From assembly GCF_020707215.1 (NCBI RefSeq), contig NZ_JAJFET010000002.1, positions 124,001-188,000 of the forward strand: a stretch of 64,000 bases of DNA. Direction: 5' to 3'. Source of the DNA: Sphingomonas sp. PL-96. GTDB taxonomy: Bacteria; Pseudomonadota; Alphaproteobacteria; Sphingomonadales; Sphingomonadaceae. Under the pieces are notes generated by a model. That model saw only the letters and a program-made list of their open reading frames with translations. It was not told the DNA's origin and made no database searches. How positions within the stretch are numbered: position 1 is the stretch's first letter; each line of letters opens with the position of its first letter. Below are positions 48,872-60,093 of this stretch, piece by piece. Made by a program: the position numbers and the translations under genes.

Positions 48872-50811
48872 TCGCCGAAGCCGGGCTTGCCGCGCTGTGG
48901 CTCGCCGCCGCGTTGGCGCTGCTGCAGCTGGTGGCGGCGACGCTGGGCCTGCGCATGACGCGCACCGCCACGCCGGAGCCGGGCGGCGTCCAGCTGGTCC
49001 AGGCGGTGCGGCCGGTCGCGGTGGTGCAGGGGCTGCTCACCGCGTTCGCCTTCGGCGCGCTGGTGCTGGTCTTTGTCCGCACCGACCTGTCGGTTCAGCT
49101 GGTCGCGCAGAACAGCCACTCGGCCAAGCCGATGCTCTACAAGGTGTCGGCGGCGTGGGGCAATCACGAGGGCTCGATGCTCTTGTGGGTCACGGTGCTC
49201 GGCCTTGCCGGGGCGGCGATCGCGCTGCTCGAGAAACGGCTCGACTCGCGCACGCTGGTGGCGACGCTGGGCGGGCAGGCGGCGATCGCACTCGGCTTCT
49301 TCGCCTTTCTCCTGATCGCGTCCAATCCGTTCGCGCGCCTCGACCCGGCACCGGTGGAGGGGCTGGGGCTCAACCCGCTGCTTCAGGACCCCGGCTTGGC
49401 GTTCCACCCGCCGACCCTCTACTTCGGCTATGTCGGCCTGTCGGTCGCCTTCTCCTTTGCAATCGGCGCGCTGGTGACCCGTGACGTCGGGCCGCAGTTC
49501 GCCCGCGCGATGCGGCCCTGGGTGCTCGGCGCATGGGTGTTCCTGACGCTGGGCATCACTGCGGGCAGCTACTGGGCCTATTATGAGCTCGGCTGGGGCG
49601 GCTGGTGGTTCTGGGACCCGGTCGAGAATGCCTCGCTGATGCCGTGGCTGGCCGCGACCGCGCTGCTCCATTCGGTGACGGTGCTTGCCACCCGCGACGG
49701 CCTGCGCGCCTGGACGGTGATGCTGGCGGTGGTGGCCTTTTCCATGTCGATGGTTGGCACCTTCCTGGTCCGCTCCGGCATCCTCACCAGCGTCCATGCC
49801 TTTGCAGTCGACCCCACCCGCGGCAGCCTCATCCTGGCGCTGCTGGTGCTCTACATCGGCGGCGCGCTGACGCTGTTCGGCCTGCGCATCGGCACCGTCC
49901 GCCAGGGTTCCACCTTCGAGCCGGTCAGCCGTGAGGCTGGGCTGGTCCTCAACAACCTGCTGCTGTCGGTGATCCTGGGCATCGTGCTGATCGGCACGCT
50001 CTATCCGCTCGTCGCGCAGGCGATGGATGTGCAGCTTTCCGTCGGGCCGCCCTTCTTCAACAAGACCGCCGGCCCGATCGCGCTGCTGCTGGTCGTGGCG
50101 CTTGCCGCCGGGCCGCTGTTGCGCTGGCGGCGGGACGAAGCGCGCGCCCTGGGCAGGCGGATGCTGGTGCCGGCGATCGTCACAGGCGCTGCCCTTGCCG
50201 CGGTGCTGATGTTCGCGCCCGGCACCAGCCTGCTATCACTGCTCGGGCTCGCGCTGTCGGCCGGGCTGGCGGTCGCGAGCGTCGCGCCGTTGTGGGGTCG
50301 CAAGCTGCGCCGCACGCCGCTGTTCACCTGGGGCATGGTGATCTCCCACCTGGGCGTCGCCGTCAGCCTCGCCGGCATGGCGAGCGAGAGCGCCTTTACC
50401 CGCGAAGTGCTCGTCGCAGCCGGCGTCGGTGAGACCCAGCAGGTCGGGCCGTATCGCGTCACGCTGGAAGGCGTGCGCCCGGTGATCGGACCCAACTGGA
50501 CCGCGATCGAGGGGCGGATGCGCGTCGAGCGCGGCAGCCAGCGCTTCTGGATCGCGCCCCAGCAGCGCTATTTCTCGGCACCGCCGACCGAGACGAGCGA
50601 GGCGGCGATCACCAGCGCACTCGATGGTCAGCTTTATGTCGTGCTGGGGCAGGCGAGTGAGGGCGGCCGCCGCCAGTTGCGCCTGTGGTGGAAGCCGTTC
50701 GTGACGCTGATCTGGGCGGGCGGCGCGCTGATCGCGATCGGCGGCCTGCTGTCGCTGGTCGGACGGCTGTGGCGCGAGCGCCGTCCGATCCGCCAGGAGG
50801 CGCTGGCATGA
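48868..50811 (+). CDS. ccmF: cytochrome c haem lyase subunit CcmF
   Basis: A 647-residue polytopic protein, the ligation core that attaches haem to apocytochrome. The WWD motif is WAYYELGWGGWWFWDPVENASLMPWL near residues 230-255, and histidines for haem lie in HPPTLYFGY, LLHSVT and SVHAFAVD. The ATG at 48868 overlaps ccmE (ATGA). The same frame is open upstream but is covered by ccmE. Confidence 0.95.
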   Translation: MIAEAGLAALWLAAALALLQLVAATLGLRMTRTATPEPGGVQLVQAVRPVAVVQGLLTAFAFGALVLVFVRTDLSVQLVAQNSHSAKPMLYKVSAAWGNHEGSMLLWVTVLGLAGAAIALLEKRLDSRTLVATLGGQAAIALGFFAFLLIASNPFARLDPAPVEGLGLNPLLQDPGLAFHPPTLYFGYVGLSVAFSFAIGALVTRDVGPQFARAMRPWVLGAWVFLTLGITAGSYWAYYELGWGGWWFWDPVENASLMPWLAATALLHSVTVLATRDGLRAWTVMLAVVAFSMSMVGTFLVRSGILTSVHAFAVDPTRGSLILALLVLYIGGALTLFGLRIGTVRQGSTFEPVSREAGLVLNNLLLSVILGIVLIGTLYPLVAQAMDVQLSVGPPFFNKTAGPIALLLVVALAAGPLLRWRRDEARALGRRMLVPAIVTGAALAAVLMFAPGTSLLSLLGLALSAGLAVASVAPLWGRKLRRTPLFTWGMVISHLGVAVSLAGMASESAFTREVLVAAGVGETQQVGPYRVTLEGVRPVIGPNWTAIEGRMRVERGSQRFWIAPQQRYFSAPPTETSEAAITSALDGQLYVVLGQASEGGRRQLRLWWKPFVTLIWAGGALIAIGGLLSLVGRLWRERRPIRQEALA

Positions 50812-51332
50812 AGCGCTGGCTGCTTTGGGTGCCGCTCGCGGCCTTTGTCGCGGTCGCGCTGCTGATTGCGCTCAACCTGCGCCCGACCGACACGGCCGTG
50901 CGCTCGCGGCTGGTCGGCAAGCCCTTGCCGGCGTTCAGCCTGCCGGCGTCGGTTCCCGGCAAGCCCGGCCTGTCCGACGCGGCGTTCCGCGACGGCAAGC
51001 CAAAGCTGCTCAACGTCTTCGCCAGCTGGTGCGTGCCCTGCCTGGCCGAGGCGCCCAAGCTGCTTCAGCTCCAAAAGGCGGGTGCCGACATCCGCGCGAT
51101 CGCGATCCGCGACCGGTCGGCGGACGTGCAGCGCTTCCTGGCCGACAACGGCGATCCCTATGCCGCGATCGGCGACGATCCTGCCAGCCAGGTGCAGCTT
51201 GCGCTCGGCTCGTCCGGCGTGCCCGAGACGTTCGTGATCGATGGCAAGGGGATCATTCGCGCGCAGCATATTGGCGACATCCGCGACAGCGACGTGCCCG
51301 AACTGCTTGCCGCGCTGGAGGCTGCACGATGA
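50808..51332 (+). CDS. dsbE: thiol:disulfide oxidoreductase DsbE/CcmG
   Basis: A 174-residue thioredoxin-fold protein anchored by an N-terminal helix. The active site is WCVPC (residues 74-78), and a cis-Pro lies in SGVPETFVID. It reduces apocytochrome cysteines before haem attachment. It overlaps ccmF (ATGA) and ccmH (ATGA), in standard operon order. Confidence 0.93.
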   Translation: MKRWLLWVPLAAFVAVALLIALNLRPTDTAVRSRLVGKPLPAFSLPASVPGKPGLSDAAFRDGKPKLLNVFASWCVPCLAEAPKLLQLQKAGADIRAIAIRDRSADVQRFLADNGDPYAAIGDDPASQVQLALGSSGVPETFVIDGKGIIRAQHIGDIRDSDVPELLAALEAAR

Positions 51333-51742
51333 GCCGCGCCGCCGCCGCCGCCCTGGCACTGCTGCTCGCCGCACCCGCGCTGGCGCAGTCCGACTTGCCG
51401 CCGGCGCCGCTCGCCTATGCCCAGCTGCCCGATCCGGCCCAGGAGGCGCAGGCCAAAGCGCTGATGAGCACGCTGCGTTGCCTGGTGTGCCAGGGCCAGT
51501 CGATCGCCGACAGCGATGCCGAGATGGCGGGCGACATGCGCGCGCTGGTGCGCCAGCGTATCCAGCAGGGCGAAAAGCCGGAGGCGGTGCGCGACTGGCT
51601 GATCGAACGCTATGGCAGCTATGTCAGCTATGACCCGCCGCTCGATGCGGCGACGCTGCCGCTGTGGATCGCGCCGCTGGTGTTGCTTGCCGCCGGCATC
51701 CTGATTGCACGCCGCAGCTTTCGCCGGCGGGGGAAGAACTGA
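51329..51742 (+). CDS. ccmH: cytochrome c maturation protein CcmH
   Basis: A 137-residue membrane-anchored oxidoreductase with signal peptide ending APALA. The motif LRCLVCQGQSIADS (Cys51 and Cys54) is the CcmH LRCxxC site. A C-terminal membrane helix (LWIAPLVLLAAGILIA) follows. It is short, so this is the split type in which the TPR part is a separate gene (the next one). Confidence 0.93.
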   Translation: MSRAAAAALALLLAAPALAQSDLPPAPLAYAQLPDPAQEAQAKALMSTLRCLVCQGQSIADSDAEMAGDMRALVRQRIQQGEKPEAVRDWLIERYGSYVSYDPPLDAATLPLWIAPLVLLAAGILIARRSFRRRGKN

Positions 51743-52398
51743 TGGGCTGGGTGGTGTTGGGCCTGCTGGCGCTCGCTTCCGGACTGGTCTTGTGGCGCAT
51801 GCGCGTGGCGCCCGCGCTGTGGTCGCTGGTCGGCGCGGCGATGATGCTGGGCGCAATCGGCTATTCGATCCAGGGCCGCCCCGGGCTCGCCGGCGTGTCG
51901 GCACAGGAGCAGCGCGAACGCCGCACCATCGACCCAAGCCTGAAGGAGCTGCGCCAGGCGATGTTCGGCCGCTTCAACTTCGAGGAAAGCTATTTCGTCG
52001 CTGCCGATGCGCTTCTGTCCTCCGGCGCAGTTGCCCCTGCCGCGCAGGTGATGCTGGGCGGCGTCTACAAGGCGCCAAAGAGCGCGGCGCTGTGGACCTG
52101 GCTGGGCATGATGCTGGTGGAGAAGGACGGCGGGACCCTGTCTCCGGCCGCCAAGCTTGCGTTCGAACAGGGCATGCGGCTGGCGCCAAAGCACCCGGGG
52201 CCTGTCTTTTTCTATGGTCTGGCGCTTGCGCGTACCAACGACTTCGCCCGTACTCGCGAACTGTGGCTGCGCGCCCTGACGCTGACCCCCAGGGACGCGT
52301 CCTTCCGACAGGACATCGCCGTGCGGCTGGTGCTGGTCGACCGGCTGCTCGAAATGCAGGCGCAGGAGCGTCGCGCGGGCGCAGGCGAGCCGCAGTAG
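51742..52398 (+). CDS. CcmI/CycH-like TPR protein of the cytochrome c maturation operon
   Basis: A 218-residue protein starting in a TGATG overlap with ccmH. Two N-terminal hydrophobic helices (about 3-18 and 26-44) precede a periplasmic TPR-like domain: AADALLSSGAVAPAAQVMLGG, AFEQGMRLAPKHPGPVFFYGLALA and RTRELWLRALTLTPRD. Such domains bind apocytochrome C-termini and deliver them to CcmFH. It is the last gene of the operon and ends 3 nt before the convergent AraC gene. Confidence 0.85.
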   Translation: MGWVVLGLLALASGLVLWRMRVAPALWSLVGAAMMLGAIGYSIQGRPGLAGVSAQEQRERRTIDPSLKELRQAMFGRFNFEESYFVAADALLSSGAVAPAAQVMLGGVYKAPKSAALWTWLGMMLVEKDGGTLSPAAKLAFEQGMRLAPKHPGPVFFYGLALARTNDFARTRELWLRALTLTPRDASFRQDIAVRLVLVDRLLEMQAQERRAGAGEPQ

Positions 52399-52401
52399 AA
52401 G

Positions 52402-53298
52402 TCAGGCAAGCAGATAGTCGGGCGATGCCCGCAGCCGCTCGACATCGCGGCTGGGGGGCAGGCCCATGGTGCGGGCATATTCGCGACTGAACTGCGACGG
52501 GCTGCCATAGCCGACCTGAAATCCGGCGCTCGCAGCGTCGAGCCCCTGTGCGATCATCAGCCGGCGTGCCTCGTGGATGCGAAGCTGGGCACGGTAGCGC
52601 AGCGGGCTGAGCCCGGTCACGGTCCGGAAATGCTGGTGGAGGGCAGAGGGGCTCATGCCCGCCACGTCCGCCAGCGCGTCGATCGACACGGGTTCGGCAT
52701 AATGGTTGCGCAGCCACTGCAGCACGCGGTGAAGCCGGTCGCTTTGCGGCCCCCCGGCCATCTGCCGCAGCAACGGCCCGGCCGGGCTGCGCAAGAGCCG
52801 CCAGAGCAACTCGCGCTCGAGCAGGGGGGCGAGGGCATCGCGGTCTTCGGAGGCATCGAGCAAGGCCAGCAGCCGGCAGGCCGCATCCACCATCTCGGCC
52901 GTGGTTTCGCCCAGGATGAGGCCCCGGATCGGCCGGTCCGCCGGCTCGCCCGCCGCCGGGTGCTCGGCCACCATCTCGGCGACACGCGCGCCATCCAGGT
53001 GCAGGACGAGGCACAGGTACGGCGCGTCGGCGCTCGCGTGCGTGACGGCACCCACCACTGGCAGGTCGACCCCGGCGAGCAGGTAGGTGCCGGGATCATA
53101 GGTGAACCGGCTCTCGCCCAGCTGCGCTTCCTTGGCACCTTGCGCGACCATGCACAGCGAAGGCGCATAGACGGTCGGTGTCGGCGTCGTCACGGCGGCG
53201 GATCGTACAAGCGTGACCGACGGAAGCGCGGTGGCATGGATGCCGTCCGTCGCAGCGTGGCAGGCGATCCGCCCGGCGAGATCGGTGATGCGGTTCAT
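52402..53298 (-). CDS. AraC-family transcriptional regulator
   Basis: A 298-residue regulator from the ATG at 53298. The N-terminal AraC_N cupin-like part spans about residues 20-170 (YAPSLCMVAQGAKEAQLGESRFTYDPGTYLLAGVDLPV). The C-terminal double HTH (about 185-290) shows SIDALADVAGMSPSALHQHFRTVTG and VGYGSPSQFSREYARTMG. It is divergent from the SDR gene with a 160-bp shared control region, the usual arrangement when such a regulator controls its neighbour oxidoreductase. Confidence 0.9.
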   Translation of the reverse strand: MNRITDLAGRIACHAATDGIHATALPSVTLVRSAAVTTPTPTVYAPSLCMVAQGAKEAQLGESRFTYDPGTYLLAGVDLPVVGAVTHASADAPYLCLVLHLDGARVAEMVAEHPAAGEPADRPIRGLILGETTAEMVDAACRLLALLDASEDRDALAPLLERELLWRLLRSPAGPLLRQMAGGPQSDRLHRVLQWLRNHYAEPVSIDALADVAGMSPSALHQHFRTVTGLSPLRYRAQLRIHEARRLMIAQGLDAASAGFQVGYGSPSQFSREYARTMGLPPSRDVERLRASPDYLLA

Positions 53299-53458
53299 GT
53301 CCGCCTTGCTTCCATGCGGCACGCGCGTGCGCAAGCCGCACGATGTCCCGATGGAGGATCGTGCAAGCATCGAGGACTCGACGCCTACCGCCTGCTGCCC
53401 CGAGCGGCGCAAAAGGTTCCGGGGCCAGCGGTGGTCGCTGGCGCACGGAGAAAGCACG

Positions 53459-54196
53459 ATGTCCGATACCAACGAGAAGATCATCCTGATCACCGGCGCC
53501 AGCAGCGGCATCGGGGAGGCGACCGCGCGGCTGCTCGCGGGGGCCGGCGCCCGCCTGATGTTGGGCGCCCGCCGCACCGATCGCCTGGAGCGGCTCGCCG
53601 CCGAGATCGAAGCGGCTGGCGGCACGGTCGCGTGGCAGCGGCTCGACGTTACCGATGCGGCCAGCGTCGCCAGCTTCGTGGAGGCCGCGGCCGATCGCTA
53701 CGGCCGGGTCGACGTGCTGGTGAACAACGCCGGCATCATGCCGCTGTCCCCGCTGGCCGCGCTCAAGACCGACGAGTGGGAGCGGATGATCGACGTCAAC
53801 ATTCGCGGGGTCCTGAACGGCGTCGCCGCCGCGCTGCCGGGCTTCGTCCGCCAGGGTTCGGGCCAGTTCGTCAACGTGGCGTCGCTGGGCGCGCACTATG
53901 TGGTGCCGACCGGTGCGGTCTATTGCGCGACCAAGTTCGCGGTCTGGGCGATCACCGACGGCATCCGGCGCGAGCACGACAACATCCGTGCCACGATCAT
54001 CTCGCCGGGCGTCGTCGAATCCGAGCTGGCCGACACCATCAGCCATGCGGAGACCGCCCAGGCCATGGAGGCGTTCCGCGCGTCCATGCTGAAGGCCGAG
54101 GCTATCGCGCGTGCGATCCTGTTCGCGGTGAGCCAGCCGGCCGACGTCGACGTCAGCGAGATCATTGTGCGACCGACGGCGAGTGATGTGATCTGA
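53459..54196 (+). CDS. short-chain dehydrogenase/reductase
   Basis: A 245-residue classical SDR from the ATG at 53459, with GGAG upstream. NADP(H)-type cofactor motif TGASSGIG (residues 12-19) with Arg38/Arg39 after the second strand, NNAG (89-92), and the catalytic Asn114, Ser142, Tyr155 and Lys159 (YCATK) are all present, so the enzyme should be active. The substrate is unknown. It is probably induced through the divergent AraC regulator. Confidence 0.92.
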   Translation: MSDTNEKIILITGASSGIGEATARLLAGAGARLMLGARRTDRLERLAAEIEAAGGTVAWQRLDVTDAASVASFVEAAADRYGRVDVLVNNAGIMPLSPLAALKTDEWERMIDVNIRGVLNGVAAALPGFVRQGSGQFVNVASLGAHYVVPTGAVYCATKFAVWAITDGIRREHDNIRATIISPGVVESELADTISHAETAQAMEAFRASMLKAEAIARAILFAVSQPADVDVSEIIVRPTASDVI

Positions 54197-54282
54197 CGGG
54201 CGGGTCTCCCCTGGCGGGCGTAGCTCTGGCACTCCATCGCTGGTAGCGGTGGAGCGCCAGAAACAATCAAAAGGGGAGAGCG

Positions 54283-55635
54283 ATGCTGATCGGCCGCAGG
54301 GACGTATTGACTGCAAGCGCGGCAGGTGCGGCGGTCGCGGCATTGCCGGGCACCGTTCGCGCCGGTACGTCCGCGCCCGGTTCGGTGCCGATGCTCGCGC
54401 CGACGCCGCCGATGGGCTGGAACAGTTGGAACAGCTTTGCCACCACGATCACGGAAGCGCAGGCGCGGGAAACCGCGCGCATCATGGCCGACAAGCTGCT
54501 GCCCTTCGGCTACGACGTCTTCACGGTCGACATCCAGTGGTATGAACCGAACGCGTCGAGCTACACCTATAATGCCAAGCCCGTGCCGGCGATGGACGGC
54601 AACGGCCGGTTGCTGCCGGCGCCCAATCGCTTCCCTTCCAGCGCCGACGGGCGCGGCTTTGCGCCGCTCGCCGCCGAGGTGCACAAGCTGGGGCTCAAGT
54701 TCGGCGTCCACCTGATGCGCGGAATCCCGCGGCTGGCTGTCGAGCGGAACCTGCCGGTGCTGGGGACCAGGGTGCGTGCGGCGGACATTGCCGATACCGG
54801 CAGCATCTGCCCGTGGAACCCGGACATGTACGGCGTCGACATGGGGAAGCCGGGTGCCCAGGCGTACTACGACAGCGTCTTCCGCCTGCTCGCCTCCTGG
54901 GGCGTCGACTTCGTGAAGATGGACGACATGAGCCGGCCCTATGACGCCCACGCGCCGGAGATCGAGGCTGCGCACAAGGCGATTGCCGCGAGCGGGCGGC
55001 CGATGATCCTGAGCCTGTCGCCGGGAGAGACGCCTGTGACCCGCGGCGAGCATGTCCGCCGCTTTGCGCAGATGTGGCGGATCAGCGACGATTTTTGGGA
55101 CGAGTGGCCGCTGCTGGAGGCGCAGTTCACGCGGCTGGAGAATTGGAACCCGTGGCGGCAACCCGGCGGCTGGCCGGATGCGGACATGCTGCCGCTTGGC
55201 CGGCTGGCGCTCGGCGAGCGCGACACCAAGTTCACGCCCGACGAGCAGCGCACCTTGATGACGCTGTGGTCGATCGCCCGCTCGCCCCTGATCATGGGCG
55301 GCGACCTCCGCCACCTCGACGATGCGACGCTGGCGCTGCTCACCAATCGCGAGGTGCTGGCGGTCAACCAGGCGAGCAGCGACAATCGGCCGCATTTCCT
55401 CGCCGACGACGTGCGCATCTGGTCCGCGCGTCCGGCGGACGGGCGCGGCCGCTATGTGGCGCTGTTCAACACGGGCAAGGAGGCGCGGGACATTGCGCTG
55501 CCGCTTCGCGAGCTCGGGCTGAACGGCAGCCAGCCGGTGCGCGACCTGTGGGAGGGGACGGCGCTGCCGCCGGTCACGGACCGGCTCACCCGCCGCATCC
55601 CGTCACATGGCGCGGGGCTCTACCGGGTCGGCTGA
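54283..55635 (+). CDS. Tat-exported GH27 alpha-galactosidase-like glycosidase
   Basis: A 450-residue secreted glycosidase. The N-terminus GRRDVLTASAAG is a twin-arginine signal, cleaved near residue 27. The catalytic (beta/alpha)8 barrel shows PPMGWNSWNSF, the nucleophile region VDFVKMDD (Asp214) and the acid/base region RISDDFWDEW (Asp269/Asp270), as in family GH27. A C-terminal beta domain follows. Substrates of the family are alpha-galactosides or alpha-N-acetylgalactosaminides. Its end overlaps the convergent hydrolase gene by 16 nt. Confidence 0.87.
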   Translation: MLIGRRDVLTASAAGAAVAALPGTVRAGTSAPGSVPMLAPTPPMGWNSWNSFATTITEAQARETARIMADKLLPFGYDVFTVDIQWYEPNASSYTYNAKPVPAMDGNGRLLPAPNRFPSSADGRGFAPLAAEVHKLGLKFGVHLMRGIPRLAVERNLPVLGTRVRAADIADTGSICPWNPDMYGVDMGKPGAQAYYDSVFRLLASWGVDFVKMDDMSRPYDAHAPEIEAAHKAIAASGRPMILSLSPGETPVTRGEHVRRFAQMWRISDDFWDEWPLLEAQFTRLENWNPWRQPGGWPDADMLPLGRLALGERDTKFTPDEQRTLMTLWSIARSPLIMGGDLRHLDDATLALLTNREVLAVNQASSDNRPHFLADDVRIWSARPADGRGRYVALFNTGKEARDIALPLRELGLNGSQPVRDLWEGTALPPVTDRLTRRIPSHGAGLYRVG

Positions 55636-56510
55636 GCAGCGCGGACGGCGGCCACGCCCTGCAGGATGTTCGCGACGACGAACTCGGGCGCCTCATGGGG
55701 AAGCCCGTGGCCGGCCGTAGCGGCGATATTCTGCCGCGCGTTGGAAGAGAGCGAGAGGAACTGCTTCTGCATGCGCTGGGTCGCGTCTTCCAGCCGATCG
55801 GCGAGCGGCTGGGAAAGGCCGGGCACCATCCGGAAGCGCGGGCTGTGAGTCGCCACGATCACCGGCTTGCTGCCGAGCGATGTCAGCTGGCGCGCCTGGG
55901 CCGCGCTGACGCGCCAGTCGAGGCGTTCCTCGTTGCCGCTCGGATCCTCGATCATCCTGGTAAGAAAGGCGCGCGCCTCGGTCAGCGGCTTCTCCTCGCC
56001 CGCTGAGGCCGGCGGCAGCAGCGAGCGCCAGGTCGTCATCTGGTCCGGGTGGCTCGAGGAGACGAGCACCAGCCCTGCGACGTCGTGCGGGTACCGGTTG
56101 GCGAACACCTGCGCGTGCAGGCCGCCGATCGAGTGGGCGACGAGCAGATAAGGCCCTGTTAGCTTCGCTTGTTGCAGGGCGGCGTGCAGGTCATTCGCGG
56201 CGTCGAGACTGGTCCGCACCGCCTGTGGCGCCGGGTCGCTGCTGCCCAACCCGGCTCGATCGTACAGGCAGATGCGGGTGGTGGGGGCGATCCGGGCCGC
56301 GATACGCTGCCAGCCGGCATCCTCCACCGGACCGGTGCCCATGCCCGCGTCCACCACCACGGTCGGCGTACCGGCTCCCGAACAGGCGAGTCGGATCGAA
56401 CGGCCGCCGATGTCGAAGCGCCCGTCGACCTCCGGCGACTTCTTCGGCGCATCCGCGGCGGCGGCTGTCAGCGAAAACGCGGCAAGCACCGAAACAATCA
56501 GGCTGGGCAT
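55620..56510 (-). CDS. secreted alpha/beta-fold hydrolase
   Basis: A 296-residue protein with signal peptide MPSLIVSVLAAFSLTAAAADA. The catalytic nucleophile elbow is VAHSIGG (Ser127), and a C-terminal AGHGLPHEAPEFV supplies the His. The acid is probably Asp or Glu between residues 200 and 250. DGRFDIGGRSIRL and YDRAGLGSSDPAP are typical of esterase or haloalkane-type hydrolases, but the substrate cannot be told. Confidence 0.85.
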   Translation of the reverse strand: MPSLIVSVLAAFSLTAAAADAPKKSPEVDGRFDIGGRSIRLACSGAGTPTVVVDAGMGTGPVEDAGWQRIAARIAPTTRICLYDRAGLGSSDPAPQAVRTSLDAANDLHAALQQAKLTGPYLLVAHSIGGLHAQVFANRYPHDVAGLVLVSSSHPDQMTTWRSLLPPASAGEEKPLTEARAFLTRMIEDPSGNEERLDWRVSAAQARQLTSLGSKPVIVATHSPRFRMVPGLSQPLADRLEDATQRMQKQFLSLSSNARQNIAATAGHGLPHEAPEFVVANILQGVAAVRAAQPTR

Positions 56511-56582
56511 CGCAGGCCTCCCGTTGAGGAGGCCTCAGTCTAATTTACTCGCCGGGATGCACGCAACGCGCGGGTGCTGCCG

Positions 56583-56617
56583 GAAAAAGGCGCCGCCGCC
56601 CTGAAGGGCAGCGGCGT
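56583..56617 (-). terminator. rho-independent terminator for the DUF3072 gene
   Basis: On the minus strand GCCGCTGCCC pairs with GGGCGGCGGC around TTCA, followed by GCC and TTTTTCC. It lies just past the stop of the small gene at 56623. Confidence 0.7.
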
Positions 56618-56622
56618 TCCTG

Positions 56623-56844
56623 TCAGTGCGCGCCCCGGCCGGTCTTTTCCTGCAGCGCGTCGATGCGCTTGGAGGCGTCGGCCTTGGACAGGTTTTCGTC
56701 GAACCCTTCGCCAGCCTCTTCGCTCAGCGTCTTGAGATAGGATGCCTGGGCGCCGGTCATCGGCTCGTCGCCGGTGGTCCAGTCGTCCGGGTCCTTCTCG
56801 GCATTGGAGAAGGGTTCGGTCTTGGGGTTGTGCTCGGTCGTCAT
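56623..56844 (-). CDS. DUF3072 small protein
   Basis: A 73-residue protein from the ATG at 56844, which follows a GGAG site. The DUF3072 hallmark is the run of DPDDWTTGDEPMTGAQASYLKTLSEEAGE followed by LSKADASKRIDALQ. It is acidic and soluble, with unknown function. Alanine dehydrogenase lies upstream on the same strand but about 36 nt away and with its own start. Confidence 0.85.
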   Translation of the reverse strand: MTTEHNPKTEPFSNAEKDPDDWTTGDEPMTGAQASYLKTLSEEAGEGFDENLSKADASKRIDALQEKTGRGAH

Positions 56845-56879
56845 CGGGTTTCTCCTTCCCCGCGACAACGTGCGTGTTC

Positions 56880-57992
<1,113 letters not shown>

Positions 57993-58155
57993 AAACCTCT
58001 CCGAATGCGTGGATGCGGCTGCTATAGCCGGTGGGGCAGGGCGTGTCCCGTTGCGAGCGCATGTTGCGCATGCTAACTGCGCGCGCTTTCACGATGAAAC
58101 GAGTAGCGGTTCAGGCAATGGTCATGATCTACCCGATCCAGCGATTGCCGCACCG

Positions 58156-60093
58156 GTGAGCCCCGCAGCCATTCCGTCGCCAGAGACGGCGCTCCTGCCG
58201 TCCGAGCGGCTCGAGGGCGGCCATGCCCATGCTCGCGAACAGGCGACCTGGAAGCTGATGCTGGGCGCGGTCGGCATCGTCTTCGGCGACATCGGTACCA
58301 GCCCGCTCTACGCCTTTCGTGAGACGTTCGACGGCCACCACAAGCTGGCGCTCGATTCGCTCCACATCATGGGCGTCGTCAGCCTGATGTTCTGGTCGAT
58401 GATGATCGTGGTGACGTTGAAGTACGTCACGATCATCATGCGCGCCGACAACAAGGGGGAGGGCGGCAGCCTGGCCCTGCTCGCGCTCGTGTCCGGCCGA
58501 ACCCAGGGCAAGCGCTGGACCAGCGGCATCGTGCTGCTGGGCGTGTTTGCGACTGCGCTTTTCTATGGCGACAGCATGATCACGCCGGCGGTTTCCGTGC
58601 TTTCGGCGGTGGAGGGCGTCGCCATCGCTGCGCCGGCCTTCGGTGGCTTGGTCCTGCCGATCGCGGTGCTGATCCTGGTCGGCCTCTTCTCGATCCAGCG
58701 GGGCGGCACGTCGCGCGTCGGCGCCTTTTTCGGCCCGATCATGGTCTGCTATTTCACGGTCATCGCAGGGCTGGGCATCGTCAGCATCGTCCAGACGCCG
58801 ACCATCCTGCACGCGTTCCTACCGACCTATGCGATCGCCTTCTTTGTCCACGATCCGCTGGCGGCGTTCCTGGCGCTGGGCTCGGTGGTGCTGGCGGTGA
58901 CCGGTGCCGAGGCGCTCTATGCCGACATGGGCCATTTCGGGCGAAAGCCGATCGCCTTTTCCTGGCTGTGGGTCGTGCTGCCGGCGCTGATGGCCAATTA
59001 CATGGGGCAGGGCGCGCTGCTGATGCGCGAAGGCGCCGCAGCGCTGGAGAGCCCCTTCTACATGCTGGCGCCCGAGGGCTTCCAGCTGCCGATGGTGTTC
59101 CTGGCGACGGCCGCCGCGATCATCGCCAGCCAGGCGGTGATCTCGGGTGCGTTTTCGGTCACGCAGCAGGCGATCCAGTTGGGCTTCATTCCCCGCCTGC
59201 GCATCGACCACACCAGTGCCGCGACCGCGGGGCAGATCTACATCCCGCTCATCAACTGGGCGCTGATGGTGATGGTGATCCTGCTGGTGCTGACCTTCCG
59301 CACTTCGTCCAACCTGACTGCCGCCTACGGCATCGCGGTCACGGGCGCGATGCTGATCGACACCTGCCTGCTGGCGGTGCTGCTGTTCGCGCTGTGGCGC
59401 TGGCCGGTCTATTATGCGCTGCCGTTGCTGGCGGTCTTCTTCCTGGTCGACGGCGCCTATTTCGCGGCCAACCTGACCAAGGTGCCCGACGGCGGCTGGT
59501 TCCCGCTGATGATCGGCATCGTCATCTTCGTGCTGCTCACCACCTGGGCAAAGGGGCGCAAGCTGATGATCGACCGGCTGCGGGAGGCTGCGATGCCGAT
59601 CAAGGTGTTCATCCACTCCGCCGCCAATTCGGCGAGCCGCGTGCCCGGCACTGCGGTGTTCATGACCTCTACGCCCGACGGCGTGCCGCACGCGCTGCTC
59701 CACAACCTCAAGCACAACAAGGTGCTGCACGAGCGCGTGGTCCTGCTGACGGTGAAGATCACCGACGAGCCCTTTGTGGCGGAGGAGAACCGGGTAAAGG
59801 CGGACGACCTGGGCCAGGGCTTTCACCGGCTGGTCCTGCGCTATGGCTTCATGCAGGACGCGGACGTCCCCGCCGCGCTGCGCCAGGTGCAGATCGCGGG
59901 CGGCGATTTCCGGATGATGGAGACGAGCTTCTTCCTGGCCCGCCAGACGCTGCTGCCGTCGGCCCGGCCGGGCATGATGATCTGGCGCGAAAAGCTCTTC
60001 GCCTGGATGCTGCGCAACGCCGAAAGCGCGATGGAGTTCTTCCGCCTGCCCACCAACCGGGTGGTGGAGCTCGGCAGCCAGGTCGAGATTTGA
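58156..60093 (+). CDS. kup: low-affinity potassium transporter Kup
   Basis: A 645-residue K+ uptake protein with twelve membrane helices and a cytosolic C-terminal domain. The signature [20 protein letters not shown] starts the first helix, followed by [31 protein letters not shown] and [15 protein letters not shown] start at GTG 58156, because no ATG occurs between the upstream gene and the first helix. It is followed with overlap (TTGA) by a 2H phosphoesterase gene. Confidence 0.95.
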   Translation: MSPAAIPSPETALLPSERLEGGHAHAREQATWKLMLGAVGIVFGDIGTSPLYAFRETFDGHHKLALDSLHIMGVVSLMFWSMMIVVTLKYVTIIMRADNKGEGGSLALLALVSGRTQGKRWTSGIVLLGVFATALFYGDSMITPAVSVLSAVEGVAIAAPAFGGLVLPIAVLILVGLFSIQRGGTSRVGAFFGPIMVCYFTVIAGLGIVSIVQTPTILHAFLPTYAIAFFVHDPLAAFLALGSVVLAVTGAEALYADMGHFGRKPIAFSWLWVVLPALMANYMGQGALLMREGAAALESPFYMLAPEGFQLPMVFLATAAAIIASQAVISGAFSVTQQAIQLGFIPRLRIDHTSAATAGQIYIPLINWALMVMVILLVLTFRTSSNLTAAYGIAVTGAMLIDTCLLAVLLFALWRWPVYYALPLLAVFFLVDGAYFAANLTKVPDGGWFPLMIGIVIFVLLTTWAKGRKLMIDRLREAAMPIKVFIHSAANSASRVPGTAVFMTSTPDGVPHALLHNLKHNKVLHERVVLLTVKITDEPFVAEENRVKADDLGQGFHRLVLRYGFMQDADVPAALRQVQIAGGDFRMMETSFFLARQTLLPSARPGMMIWREKLFAWMLRNAESAMEFFRLPTNRVVELGSQVEI